A DNA stretch of 64,000 nt from Anaspis maculata (taxonomy: Eukaryota > Arthropoda > Insecta > Coleoptera > Scraptiidae), in contig OX421965.1 in assembly GCA_949128115.1 (NCBI GenBank), positions 46,367,257-46,431,256 on the forward strand. Direction: 5' to 3'. Of the stretch, positions 1 through 9,525 are shown piece by piece. Below the pieces are notes generated by a model, which worked only from the letters and a program-made list of their open reading frames with translations, was not told where the DNA came from and did no database searches. The position numbers and the translations under genes were made by a program. Position 1 is the stretch's first letter. Each line of letters begins with the position of its first letter.

Positions 1-2424
1 CGCGAGAGTATTCACTTAACTATTCGGAAATTACAGACCGCTTGGATTTTTTTCCTTGCGACGACGCCTCCTCCTGGCGCGCGAAAATTGATACTTCTGA
101 GACGCTCCTCACGTTTTTAGAAGCGCCTTCCTTCTTTTCTCGAGAAAAAAAGAAGCACGCCATCCAGTTGGTTAACCTCCGCACAAGATCCGGTGGCGAG
201 ATAAAGTTTAATTACCCACCACGTGGTTCATCTTCTCTTGCTTCACCGATGCACGATGGGTCTTCGGATGCGACCAAATAATGGCCCGGGGCCGTATCTT
301 AATGGAGCCCGCGGACCGCCCTTGGGCGTTTTTGTCACGGTCGGTAAACACACGGGTTCCTGCCTCCTGTGCTTACTGCAAAGTATATGCGAAGAAATGT
401 TCTCGGTTGTATATACAATATTTGCAGCAAAGGCATCTTGTGATATCATTACCTAGATCTAGAGAAGGTTTGATGTTCTTGATGTTCTCGGGTGAACCCA
501 GCTTTTTTGATGATCAAAGAATCAAAATTGTATGGGTATAAAGAAACTGCCCGGAAAGTTCAGAGCGCCAAAGCATTCTGCAATGATGATGCTTCTTCAA
601 TAAGCTCTGAATGGAGCTCAATCTAGTGGACACCCTGCTGGGATAGTTATTAGATTTTGTCCAGATCCGGAGTGTTATAGAGAGGATTTGGTTTGTTACA
701 AGTTGACAATGGAAAAGTGCGATTGCGAAATTCACCGCCATTGTCAATTTTGTACCTAAACATCTCACAGTAAAGTCACATCGCATCAGCGCGAATGATC
801 AGTTATGGGACGAGTGACTGAAGACCAGATATTAATATTATTCACAAAAGGAAAAGTTCAAGCCACGAAGCCTACGCTGAGTGGTGTAATTTTCCCAAGT
901 GGATAACATCCTTACCATAGAAACGAAGAAACGCTTTATCAAAACCGCGCCGAAGAAATTGTTGAAAAATGCTCCTGATTTGCTGCAGATGCAAAACTGA
1001 CTGACTCGCGCTTAGCAACTCTTAGCAGGGTGAGTTTGGTAATGTCGCCTTCTAGTAAACTGTTTTCAGTTTAGAAATGAATGGATTACTAACGCAAAAT
1101 AGGGAAATACATAAATCTATTCATTGCCCGCACCTCTCGAGTAACCCATCATCTGTACGGCGCTTTATATAAAACGGAGAGACAACTTAACACATCGTGA
1201 AATTAGCAATGTTAAGGTTCGAGATGTTAATGAAAAACCATCTACACCCGATCTCTCATCATATTTGCGCCGGTGTTGATCTGTCCTTTTCTTCCAACAT
1301 GGAATAGGTATGAAAGAGTCCCATTTTAATTACGCGTCAGAAATGAGATATGAGCGCTTGTAGGGAATGTCACCGCGGTAATTGTCAATTACCTATGGCT
1401 AATAGTAGTCGCTGTCATCCTCTCGCCAATCAATTTATTTATGTGTGTTGCTTTTAATTACCGGCACTTAACCCAGGCTCTATGGCTTGATCATCTCGTG
1501 AGCAAGTGGCAGCATTAACATACTGAAAAAATAATAAATCGGAACGACTTTTTCTCGTTTGTCAATTTTGACCAATGACATGTGAAAGCTTAAAAAAGTG
1601 ACGACCAATTCACTCTAATTAATAATTTTAGAAATGTTACATTCCATTGCCCGCGCTAACATGAATGAAACTGATACTTATGAACCGCAACATGGTTTTT
1701 CTTGTCAATGGCATCGAAGTTTTCCGAATCTTGCTCAATACCCACCAGCATACTGTCAGATAGATTCCGCTTCTAAAATCATAATTTTTGCATATGATGA
1801 ACGGAAAGTGACAATTTTCTGTAATCATCATGTAAATCTCGAGTCTCCTCTCGGCTGCTAATAACAATTTAGCGGTAAGTACGTTATTATACGTGATGAC
1901 TTGTCCCTCGGTTGTTTTGGTCGTGTCTTTAGATTATTATACTTCTTGTGTGCATGGCTGCAATAATAATTACCACAGCGGTATAGAGAATGGATTTAAT
2001 AAATAATTAATTTATACTACAACTAGCAGCAGACGGTCAACCAGACGTCTTTTACTAAACAATTTGGATTTATGACTGCTAATAGAAACACTGACGTATA
2101 TTCAATGGTGGTTTAGACTTTAGAGTTGAGTTTTTTGCTCCTACCCACCCGCTCAGCACACCTACCTATTTATATCTCGATATAGCGTTTAAGACCAATT
2201 TTGTTCAAATTAGCATTATAATAATTATTATCATATTTAGTTCAAATCTATTTCTTCCAAAAATCAACAATTCTCCTATGCCCGAGTCTGACTGCACAAA
2301 CGTGATATGAAATGACATTTCTTAGGTAGGTACCAAACAGCCAGATCGAATTTTGAAAGTTTAATAAAATGCAATCAGATTAATCCATGGAAAGAATATG
2401 ATGGGAATTGAGAATACATAACAC
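1..2424. other. Spacer without recognisable gene
   Basis: Six-frame reading shows only short, uninformative open frames (under about 90 codons) with no domain motif or coherent splice structure. The DNA is AT-rich with dispersed short homopolymers. It could be intergenic or intronic. I see no repeat arms and no RNA gene. Confidence 0.6.
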
Positions 2425-2884
2425 AGAGTGGCCCTATGATAAAGTAAAGGTTTTCGGGCACTTGACCTCATTTGCTTGTATATACCGAAATATGCTTACT
2501 AGAGGGACATAAGTCCCGTCATGGGTTCGGCAATTCCGAGTCAGCCTTCTGGAAGTAGCTGCAACCCTCCAAAAACACTGAAATCAGCATTATCTTGAAA
2601 AATTGGCATCGAATCGAAAAAAAGAACACCGCTGTAAAGACAATTGAACCAGCCTTAAAATAATGTATCACTCAACCACAACTAGGTACTGCCATTCAAA
2701 ATTTTAGAAGGGGTTGCCACCCTGACTACGGGCGTGAAACTTCAAGGTTAAATCAACCTCGAAATCAACAGCAGTTGAACGTCCCCCTTGGAAACAAAGT
2801 TGACCTGTCCGCGCTTACTTCGAAAAAATGAGGTTGAATGCCCGAAAATCTGTCTGTTTAGTTTTCGGTCGGCCACCTGTATAT
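2425..2884 (+). mobile_element. Inverted-repeat (MITE-like) element, family 1, worn copy
   Basis: The interval matches a second copy at 45676-46122 over most of its length. Shared landmarks are GGGCACTTGACCTCATTT near the left end, CCTCCAAAAACACTGAAAT in the middle, CAGCAGTTGAACGTCCCCC on the right, and AATCTGTCTGTTT at the right end. Its left and right ends are partly complementary (TTTTCGGGCACTTGACCTC against GAGGTTGAATGCCCGAAAA). The outer left 30 bp are much worn, so the left boundary is approximate. There is no coding capacity. I infer a non-autonomous DNA element of the TA-target type because the better copy has TA at both ends. Confidence 0.7.
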
Positions 2885-3465
2885 AGCTTCGAACTGTTAT
2901 TTGGATACCAAAACTCAAGTGAGATAGCCTTTATTTTAGCTAACAGAATATATTTTATCATGACTGCCGGATCTTTTCTTTTGGGTGATGAAAAAAATAA
3001 GCGAAAGTGAGTGTTAACTGTTCACCGACGTTTGTCTGATAGGGTATTACTATCCAAATAATCGCTTGAAGCTATATTTTGTATTTTCATTATATTCTTT
3101 TCTAGGACTAATCGGATTCGCATTTTCATTTCAATTTCAAATATCTGATCCTCTGTTTGGTACTGAAGTGGACTGACTCACTCATAACGTGCTCTTTTAA
3201 TGGCGGCAAATACTGAGAGTTTTCCAGAGGGCGCTAATGTGACTGGAGTAATTCAAAACTGATATCCAAATGTCATAAGTGTCAACGACGTCAAATTGAT
3301 TTCACCAATGTACCTGTCACATGCCTGTCATTATTTGAAGTGTTAGAAATAAAAATTCCACAAACGTCCCATCCATTATGCTACTTGAAATTTTACTGGA
3401 AACGTTTTATCCGGTTTACGATGACATTATTACAATAGCACGCAACTGCCTACATGGCATAAGTA

Positions 3466-3845
3466 TGACGAAAGCCAGGCGTTCTAAACTGCTCAACAAT
3501 GAAAGTGTTACAAAGCAAAAATTCACCCAATTTTGAACCGCTATAACTTTTGATTGGCACATCTGTTTCTGATTTTGTTTCAAGAACTGAATAGCCCAAT
3601 ATTTTGGCCATCTTCCTTGTCAATATGAAATGCATAGAGCTTTTCATAAATTTTCTACAGGGTGATGAACAGAGCAGTGCAAAATTGATGAAAGTTCAAC
3701 ATATCCCCGTTTTCGCCTAAAATTTTTTTTGGGAGTATTAACACCAATATTATGAAGAATGATGTGTTCCCTCGAAACGGTTTTTGAATTTTCGGGATTC
3801 CAGTCGAAACAGCCAAAATGTGATTTTTTATTGTGAATACTGCAC
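3466..3845 (+). repeat. Left arm of long-arm foldback element (family A)
   Basis: The arm reads inward through AAACTGCTCAACAATGAAAG, CTACAGGGTGATGAACAGAG and GGGATTCCAGTCGAAACAGC to TTGTGAATACTG. Its reverse complement is found at 5105-5383 and, across the Penelope insertion, at 9371-9460. A diverged relative of the same arm starts the element at 58690-59729 (AAACTGCGCAACAA, then ATAACTTTTGAATGACACA, then CTACAGGGTG). Open frames in it are not conserved. Nothing suggests a protein. Confidence 0.8.
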
Positions 3846-4074
3846 CGGGTGATCATTTAAAAACTATCCACCTGCAATAACTCCCGATTCCTAGTGAATA
3901 TTCCTACGAGCAAAAACAGGTCGATTTTTATATCAAAGGGGACATCTAAAACATAAATTGGCAAATTTCTATCTTAAGCCCCCTCGCCCCCACTCACCCC
4001 AACTTCGAAATTTCAAATGACATGACCTACCTTGCGATACATCAAATTGAAGAAAATCAAATTTTCTTTCTGAA

Positions 4075-4700
4075 AAAAATATTCACAAAATTTTTAACCC
4101 CACCTTCCTTCGCCCTAAAAATTCTCCGACTGTTCTCTTTTTAATTCTGGACCTCTCAATTGTTTTCAATTCAGTCAGTGTCATCATAGAAAACATCGAA
4201 GAAAAGAATTTCCGGTGGAAAAAGTGCTACCCAAATTGACCCTTTGCTCTCCCCCACCTCAGCTTCAAAATTTAACGAAACACCACCTACTTTGTGATAC
4301 ATCAAATTGAAGGGAATTGAATTCTCTTTCCCAAAACAATTTTTTTGAAATTTTCAACCCCTCTCCAAATAAATTAGACATTTGGGGTGTTTTGTGAGGA
4401 AAATAGGGGTTTTGAAAAATTTGAAAAAATTTTGTTCATGGAGAGAATTTAATTTCCTTCAATTTGATGTATCACAAAGTAGATATTGCCATTTTAGATT
4501 TTTGAAATAAGGTGGGGGGAGCGAAAGGGTGAAATTTGGGTGGCATTTCTTCCACAGAAAATTATCCCTTCCGATGCTATGCAATATGACATTGACTGCA
4601 TTGAAAAGAATTGAGAGGTCAAGAATATTAAATTGGACACTCAGAGAATTTGAGGAAGAAGGGGGGTGGGGTTAAAAATTCTATAAATATTTTTTCGGAA
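4075..4700. repeat. Inner palindrome (foldback family B)
   Basis: Two arms of about 280 bp face each other across roughly 4370. The left arm carries ACTTTGTGATACATCAAATTG and the right carries CAATTTGATGTATCACAAAG; TTTTTAACCCCACCTTCC pairs with GGGGGTGGGGTTAAAAATT. The motif GATACATCAAATTGAAG also occurs directly at 4047, so arms and internal direct repeats overlap. The same family, with AAAAATCGACCTGTTT and CATCAAATTGAAGG, forms the element at 50818-51822. Confidence 0.7.
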
Positions 4701-5104
4701 AAGATAGACAGATAAACAAACAGATAGACAGATCTTATTGACAGAATCCCATTTTGGGGACCAACATTTCAAGAAATGATGCCAAACATGCCTATGTTTT
4801 GAAATTTGAGGTAAAGGCAAAAAATTCCAAAATGGCGGAAATGTGGTTAATCCAATTCTAATGACGTAGTCCCATGTTGACTGAAGAGAGTGAGAATCAA
4901 CCTTTTTTCAATGCTAAAAACCCAAATTTCAGGAGTAGTATCAAAAAGTACGCTGCCAATTGGGCTTTTCTTCACCCCTACACTAGACAATAGGAACGTG
5001 TTGCATATCAAATTGCTCAGAATTGTTCAGTGAACATGCCTACCAAGTGGCGTCATCTTGATATGAAAAGTTCTAATGTTTTTGCGTTGCTACAGGAATA
5101 ATTT

Positions 5105-5383
5105 ACAGTATTCACAATAAAAAATCATATTTTGGCTGTTTCGACTGGAATCCCGAAAATTCAAAAACCGTTTCGAGGAAACACATCATTCTTCATAAAT
5201 TTGGTGTTGATACTCCCGAAAAAATTTTTTAACAAAAACGGGGGTATGTTGAACTTTTATCAATTTTGCACTGCTCTGTTCATCACCCTGTAGAAGTTTC
5301 ATAAGGGGCTCTATGGATTTCATATTGACAAGAAAGATGGCTAAAAGATTGGGCTCTTCAGTACTTGAAACAAAATTAGAATC
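5105..5383 (-). repeat. Right arm of foldback family A, part 1
   Basis: This is the reverse complement of about 3560-3842, with roughly 85 percent identity by eye. It ends abruptly at 5383, where the Penelope-like insertion begins. The arm resumes at 9371 (GTTCGTGCCAATCGAAAGTT, matching the complement of AACTTTTGATTGGCACATC in the left arm). The last 12 bases (5372-5383) are the left copy of the target duplication. Confidence 0.8.
5372..5383. repeat. Left target-site duplication of PLE insertion (AAAATTAGAATC)
   Basis: AAAATTAGAATC occurs here directly before the first inverted-repeat base and again at 9359-9370 directly after the insertion. The uninterrupted sequence can be inferred from the opposite arm of the host foldback, which has the related AAAATCAGAAACAGATGTGCC once. 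This fixes the insertion boundaries to the base. Confidence 0.85.
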
Positions 5384-5423
5384 TAAAGTTGTAGTAAATC
5401 AGTCTTCTCCACTTGTTTTTTAT

Positions 5424-5478
5424 ATCATTTACTCGAGTTTCGGCTAATTAAATATATAAAGCCATTTTCAAAAATAAT
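5424..5478 (-). ncRNA. Hammerhead-like fold in left PLE copy (changed core)
   Basis: This is the exact mirror of 9217-9271; see that entry for the base pairing. It lies about 100 bp downstream of the left copy's stop codon, on the minus strand. Hammerhead motifs are known from the terminal repeats of Penelope-like elements, so the place is right. The core differs from the consensus, so activity is doubtful. Confidence 0.35.
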
Positions 5479-5571
5479 GTGACATAGCATAGAACTTTAT
5501 GTCTAAGTAATGATGTAACAATGAAGAATAGACGTAACAGGTAAAACAACAAAAGAAAATGAAGGAGAGGA

Positions 5572-7428
5572 TTATAAAATTGGGAGTAGAGCTGGTATAA
5601 TGTAGATGTTGTCAAAATCGGTTTGTTCGTTGAGGAGGCTATCTGGGTCAAGATTGTATTGTTTTTTTATTTGCAAAATTTCAGAAAATTCAATTAGGTG
5701 TCTGTTGTCAAGTTTTTGGATTGGTTTCAAACAATTAAAAGCAAAATCATGGCCCTCGGCAACTACATGTCTTGTAAAGTTTGATTTTATATCGAACGCA
5801 GGTAGTTCCCTGCGGTGCTCATTTAGTCTAATTTTGAAAGATCTTATTGTGCGACCTATGTATATTTTGCCGCAGGAACAAGTTAATTTGTAGACTCCAC
5901 TAGAATTTAGAGGGTCAATGGGGTCTTTGGTTTTTACTAAATGGGAGCTTAAAGTGAAAGGTGTTTTGAAACTAATATTGATGTTAAATTGTTTAAAGAA
6001 ACGTGAAATTGAAGTGGAGATGTTGCCAAAATAAGATAAAGAAAAATAATTCTTTTGAGTTTTTTCTTGAGTCAAGCTGAAATTGTTTTTTATTTGATGT
6101 TTTAAGAGCTTTTTCTTGTAAAAAGATTCGAAGACTGCTTCGGGAAATGCATTGTTGGATGCAATTTGTCTTATGATATTGAGTTCAGCTGAAAAATCCT
6201 CAGGTGTGAGGGGAGTGTTGAAAAGCCGATGAATGTAAGTACTGAGTGCTGAAAACTTATGAGTTTGATGGTGGCATGAATCGAAAGGAATTATGGTGTC
6301 TGTATATGTCGGTTTTCTGTGAATTTTGAAAACGTGTTTTGAATTAACTATAGAGATGTTTAGATCCAAAAAAGAAATGTTGTTATTGTTGCTTGTTTCA
6401 AAGGTAAAAGTGATATTATTATGTAATGAATTGAGAAATGAGAGGAAATCTGTTAGGTCTGACTGGTTACCTTGAAATAAACAAATGATGTCGTCTACGT
6501 ATCTGTACCAGTAGATGATATGATTTTTGAAAAGGTTACTGGTAGAAATGAGAGTTTTCTCTAGCCATGTCATGAAGATCTCAGCTAATAATGGTGAGAG
6601 TGGTGAACCCATACTCAAACCCGAGGTTTGTAAATATATTTTATTGTTAAATTTGAAATAGTTTTGTTTTGTACAGGTATGTAGCATATTGAATAGATTT
6701 CTGGTGTTTACATCATTTAAGCTGGAATTGAAGAGAATATCTTTGACTAGCTGTAAAGTATCGTCGACAGGTACAGATGGGAACAAGTTGACTACATCAA
6801 AAGAAACAAGAAAACTGTTGTTGGGGACTTTTATTGGACTTAGGTTTGAAATAAGGTTTGAAGAATTTTTGATTGAATAAGGTGATGATAACTCCAGGTT
6901 AGATGTTAAAATCTGATTGATGGTTTTGGATAAAAGATATGTGGGTGAATTCAATAGAGAAACTATAGGTCTGATGGGTATATCTTTTTTGTGAATTTTA
7001 GGTAGGGAATATAGCCGAGGAACTCTTGGATTGGAATAAACAAGAGAGTTCTTGTTGATGTTGAAAAAAGACAAGGTGTTGGATGAATTTTTCAAACATT
7101 CTTTCAAATTTCTTTGGTATGAATTAGTGGGGTCTTTAGTGAGGACTTCAAAAGAAGGTGTGTTGAGGAATGTTTCAGTTTTATTGACGTAATCAGTTTT
7201 ATTCATCAGAACGACGCAGTTCCCTTTGTCAGCTTTGGATACTATTAAATCATTATTTGAAATGAATTGTTGTATATTCTGAATGGTATTATGATAGATG
7301 TTGGTAGACAAATTGTCCGTGTTGTTACTGGTGGATCTTGTCAACTGAGAAATGTTTTTCTTTATTTTACTTGAAATATAGTCTCCTCTACCAACATCTA
7401 TCATAATACCATTCAGAATATACAACAA
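5572..7428 (-). CDS. PLE reverse transcriptase / GIY-YIG endonuclease, left copy, 5'-truncated
   Basis: The open frame of 618 codons runs on the minus strand. Its first 14 or so residues are read from the opposite arm and are not native, so the real element sequence starts at about 7386. From there it has the N-terminal block (SKADKGNCVVLM), the RT blocks LPKIHK, SFDVVNLFPSVP, GLSMGSPLSP, YRYVDD (catalytic Asp pair) and FLDLN, and then a C-terminal GIY-YIG nuclease (GVYKLTCSCGKIYIGRT, with following Arg, His and Glu). This combination is diagnostic of endonuclease-bearing Penelope-like elements, which copy their RNA at a nicked target in the nucleus. Intact family proteins are usually longer at the N terminus, so I infer loss of 100 or more residues and no proper start. 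No frameshift or stop breaks the domains. The copy may be recently inactive, or it may be usable as a donor. Confidence 0.85.
   Translation of the reverse strand: MLYILNGIMIDVGRGDYISSKIKKNISQLTRSTSNNTDNLSTNIYHNTIQNIQQFISNNDLIVSKADKGNCVVLMNKTDYVNKTETFLNTPSFEVLTKDPTNSYQRNLKECLKNSSNTLSFFNINKNSLVYSNPRVPRLYSLPKIHKKDIPIRPIVSLLNSPTYLLSKTINQILTSNLELSSPYSIKNSSNLISNLSPIKVPNNSFLVSFDVVNLFPSVPVDDTLQLVKDILFNSSLNDVNTRNLFNMLHTCTKQNYFKFNNKIYLQTSGLSMGSPLSPLLAEIFMTWLEKTLISTSNLFKNHIIYWYRYVDDIICLFQGNQSDLTDFLSFLNSLHNNITFTFETSNNNNISFLDLNISIVNSKHVFKIHRKPTYTDTIIPFDSCHHQTHKFSALSTYIHRLFNTPLTPEDFSAELNIIRQIASNNAFPEAVFESFYKKKLLKHQIKNNFSLTQEKTQKNYFSLSYFGNISTSISRFFKQFNINISFKTPFTLSSHLVKTKDPIDPLNSSGVYKLTCSCGKIYIGRTIRSFKIRLNEHRRELPAFDIKSNFTRHVVAEGHDFAFNCLKPIQKLDNRHLIEFSEILQIKKQYNLDPDSLLNEQTDFDNIYIIPALLPIL
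7309..7386. other. Loop and junction between the two PLE copies
   Basis: These 78 bases are the only part of the dimer without a partner. On the minus strand they continue the left copy's frame upstream (GDYISSKIKK...), so they are extra 5' sequence of the left copy. The right copy starts at 7387 without them. A TGA at 7372-7374 closes the right copy's frame upstream. There is no filler DNA and only 1-2 bases of possible microhomology at the join. Confidence 0.75.
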
Positions 7429-7488
7429 TTCATTTCAAATAATGATTTAATAGTATCCAAAGCTGACAAAGGGAACTGCGTCGTTCTG

Positions 7489-9123
7489 ATGAATAAAACT
7501 GATTACGTCAATAAAACTGAAACATTCCTCAACACACCTTCTTTTGAAGTCCTCACTAAAGACCCCACTAATTCATACCAAAGAAATTTGAAAGAATGTT
7601 TGAAAAATTCATCCAACACCTTGTCTTTTTTCAACATCAACAAGAACTCTCTTGTTTATTCCAATCCAAGAGTTCCTCGGCTATATTCCCTACCTAAAAT
7701 TCACAAAAAAGATATACCCATCAGACCTATAGTTTCTCTATTGAATTCACCCACATATCTTTTATCCAAAACCATCAATCAGATTTTAACATCTAACCTG
7801 GAGTTATCATCACCTTATTCAATCAAAAATTCTTCAAACCTTATTTCAAACCTAAGTCCAATAAAAGTCCCCAACAACAGTTTTCTTGTTTCTTTTGATG
7901 TAGTCAACTTGTTCCCATCTGTACCTGTCGACGATACTTTACAGCTAGTCAAAGATATTCTCTTCAATTCCAGCTTAAATGATGTAAACACCAGAAATCT
8001 ATTCAATATGCTACATACCTGTACAAAACAAAACTATTTCAAATTTAACAATAAAATATATTTACAAACCTCGGGTTTGAGTATGGGTTCACCACTCTCA
8101 CCATTATTAGCTGAGATCTTCATGACATGGCTAGAGAAAACTCTCATTTCTACCAGTAACCTTTTCAAAAATCATATCATCTACTGGTACAGATACGTAG
8201 ACGACATCATTTGTTTATTTCAAGGTAACCAGTCAGACCTAACAGATTTCCTCTCATTTCTCAATTCATTACATAATAATATCACTTTTACCTTTGAAAC
8301 AAGCAACAATAACAACATTTCTTTTTTGGATCTAAACATCTCTATAGTTAATTCAAAACACGTTTTCAAAATTCACAGAAAACCGACATATACAGACACC
8401 ATAATTCCTTTCGATTCATGCCACCATCAAACTCATAAGTTTTCAGCACTCAGTACTTACATTCATCGGCTTTTCAACACTCCCCTCACACCTGAGGATT
8501 TTTCAGCTGAACTCAATATCATAAGACAAATTGCATCCAACAATGCATTTCCCGAAGCAGTCTTCGAATCTTTTTACAAGAAAAAGCTCTTAAAACATCA
8601 AATAAAAAACAATTTCAGCTTGACTCAAGAAAAAACTCAAAAGAATTATTTTTCTTTATCTTATTTTGGCAACATCTCCACTTCAATTTCACGTTTCTTT
8701 AAACAATTTAACATCAATATTAGTTTCAAAACACCTTTCACTTTAAGCTCCCATTTAGTAAAAACCAAAGACCCCATTGACCCTCTAAATTCTAGTGGAG
8801 TCTACAAATTAACTTGTTCCTGCGGCAAAATATACATAGGTCGCACAATAAGATCTTTCAAAATTAGACTAAATGAGCACCGCAGGGAACTACCTGCGTT
8901 CGATATAAAATCAAACTTTACAAGACATGTAGTTGCCGAGGGCCATGATTTTGCTTTTAATTGTTTGAAACCAATCCAAAAACTTGACAACAGACACCTA
9001 ATTGAATTTTCTGAAATTTTGCAAATAAAAAAACAATACAATCTTGACCCAGATAGCCTCCTCAACGAACAAACCGATTTTGACAACATCTACATTATAC
9101 CAGCTCTACTCCCAATTTTATAA
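7489..9123 (+). CDS. PLE reverse transcriptase / GIY-YIG endonuclease, right copy, 5'-truncated
   Basis: This frame of 544 codons runs from the first Met; it is open from 7375, after a TGA at 7372. The residues are the same as in the left copy. RT blocks are LPKIHK (68-73), SFDVVNLFPSVP (135-146), GLSMGSPLSP (196-205), YVDD (236-239) and FLDLN (279-283). Next come a lysine-rich linker and the GIY-YIG nuclease with GVYKL (437-441), the CSC pair (443-445), YIGRT (449-453), R460, H464 and a Glu at about 506. All catalytic residues that I can place are present. The right copy is 78 nt shorter at the 5' end than the left. A short 3' tail, the hammerhead-like segment and 47 extra bases follow. A full-length relative would have an N-terminal extension that is missing here, so autonomous activity is unlikely. 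Confidence 0.85.
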   Translation: MNKTDYVNKTETFLNTPSFEVLTKDPTNSYQRNLKECLKNSSNTLSFFNINKNSLVYSNPRVPRLYSLPKIHKKDIPIRPIVSLLNSPTYLLSKTINQILTSNLELSSPYSIKNSSNLISNLSPIKVPNNSFLVSFDVVNLFPSVPVDDTLQLVKDILFNSSLNDVNTRNLFNMLHTCTKQNYFKFNNKIYLQTSGLSMGSPLSPLLAEIFMTWLEKTLISTSNLFKNHIIYWYRYVDDIICLFQGNQSDLTDFLSFLNSLHNNITFTFETSNNNNISFLDLNISIVNSKHVFKIHRKPTYTDTIIPFDSCHHQTHKFSALSTYIHRLFNTPLTPEDFSAELNIIRQIASNNAFPEAVFESFYKKKLLKHQIKNNFSLTQEKTQKNYFSLSYFGNISTSISRFFKQFNINISFKTPFTLSSHLVKTKDPIDPLNSSGVYKLTCSCGKIYIGRTIRSFKIRLNEHRRELPAFDIKSNFTRHVVAEGHDFAFNCLKPIQKLDNRHLIEFSEILQIKKQYNLDPDSLLNEQTDFDNIYIIPALLPIL

Positions 9124-9216
9124 TCCTCTCCTTCATTTTCTTTTGTTGTTTTACCTGTTACGTCTATTCTTCATTGTTACATCATTACTTAGACATAAAG
9201 TTCTATGCTATGTCAC

Positions 9217-9271
9217 ATTATTTTTGAAAATGGCTTTATATATTTAATTAGCCGAAACTCGAGTAAATGAT
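9217..9271 (+). ncRNA. Hammerhead-like fold in right PLE copy (changed core)
   Basis: In order: helix I strand ATTATT (9217-9222), core TTTGAAAA, helix II GGCT...AGCC closed over a roughly 15-nt AT-rich loop (9232-9253), GAAA (9254-9257), a tiny palindromic helix III CTCGAG (9258-9263), TA (9264-9265) as the expected cleavage step, then AATGAT pairing back to helix I. This is the arrangement of type I hammerheads with a minimal helix III known from Penelope-like elements. The first core strand reads UUGAAAA where CUGAUGA is expected. Positions 3 and 8 would change from C-G to U-A together. It may be weak or dead. Confidence 0.4.
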
Positions 9272-9358
9272 ATAAAAAACAAGTGGAGAAGACTGATTTA
9301 CTACAACTTTATATTATACAACTCCATTTTGAGTACTATGGATCCCTTTATCAATTTT

Positions 9359-9370
9359 AAAATTAGAATC
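9359..9370. repeat. Right target-site duplication of PLE insertion (AAAATTAGAATC)
   Basis: This is an exact copy of 5372-5383, directly after the last insertion base. The host foldback arm resumes at 9371. Confidence 0.85.
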
Positions 9371-9525
9371 GTTCGTGCCAATCGAAAGTTACAGCGGTTC
9401 AAAATTGGGTGAATTTTTGCTTTGTAACACTTTCATTGTTGAGCAGTTTATAATACTGCCAAATTTAAATTACTCCAGCCACTGGAGCGCCATCTGGCGA
9501 GAAAATTTTTGGTATTTGCTCCCAT
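9371..9525 (-). repeat. Right arm of foldback family A, part 2, and outer inverted end
   Basis: 9371-9460 is the complement of the outer part of the left arm (CAAAATTGGGTGAATTTTTGCTTTGTAACACTTTCATTGTTGAGCAG, in pieces). 9467-9525 pairs with 3194-3250. The pairing fades beyond about 9530, which sets the outer border of the composite locus. Confidence 0.75.

Larger units (their letters stand above)
5384..9358. mobile_element. Penelope-like element inserted as head-to-head inverted dimer
   Basis: Two copies of one element meet with their 5' ends together. The arms are 5384-7308 and 7387-9311 (paired coordinates always sum to 14695, so there is no indel), and the loop is 7309-7386. Every segment I compared is identical. 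The right copy has 47 further bases (9312-9358) after the arm. The left copy has 78 further bases at its 5' side, which form the loop. Each arm holds the reverse transcriptase and GIY-YIG reading frame, a roughly 260-bp 3' tail and a hammerhead-like segment. The 12-bp duplication at both ends shows that the dimer entered as a unit or formed during insertion. Penelope-like elements are known for 5' truncation and inverted joins. Very young age, gene conversion or an assembly error could each explain the identity. Confidence 0.9.

Noticed and set aside
7489..9123. Two PLE frames as independent active genes
   Set aside because: Both are 5'-truncated and lie in one inverted insertion; the start codons are internal.
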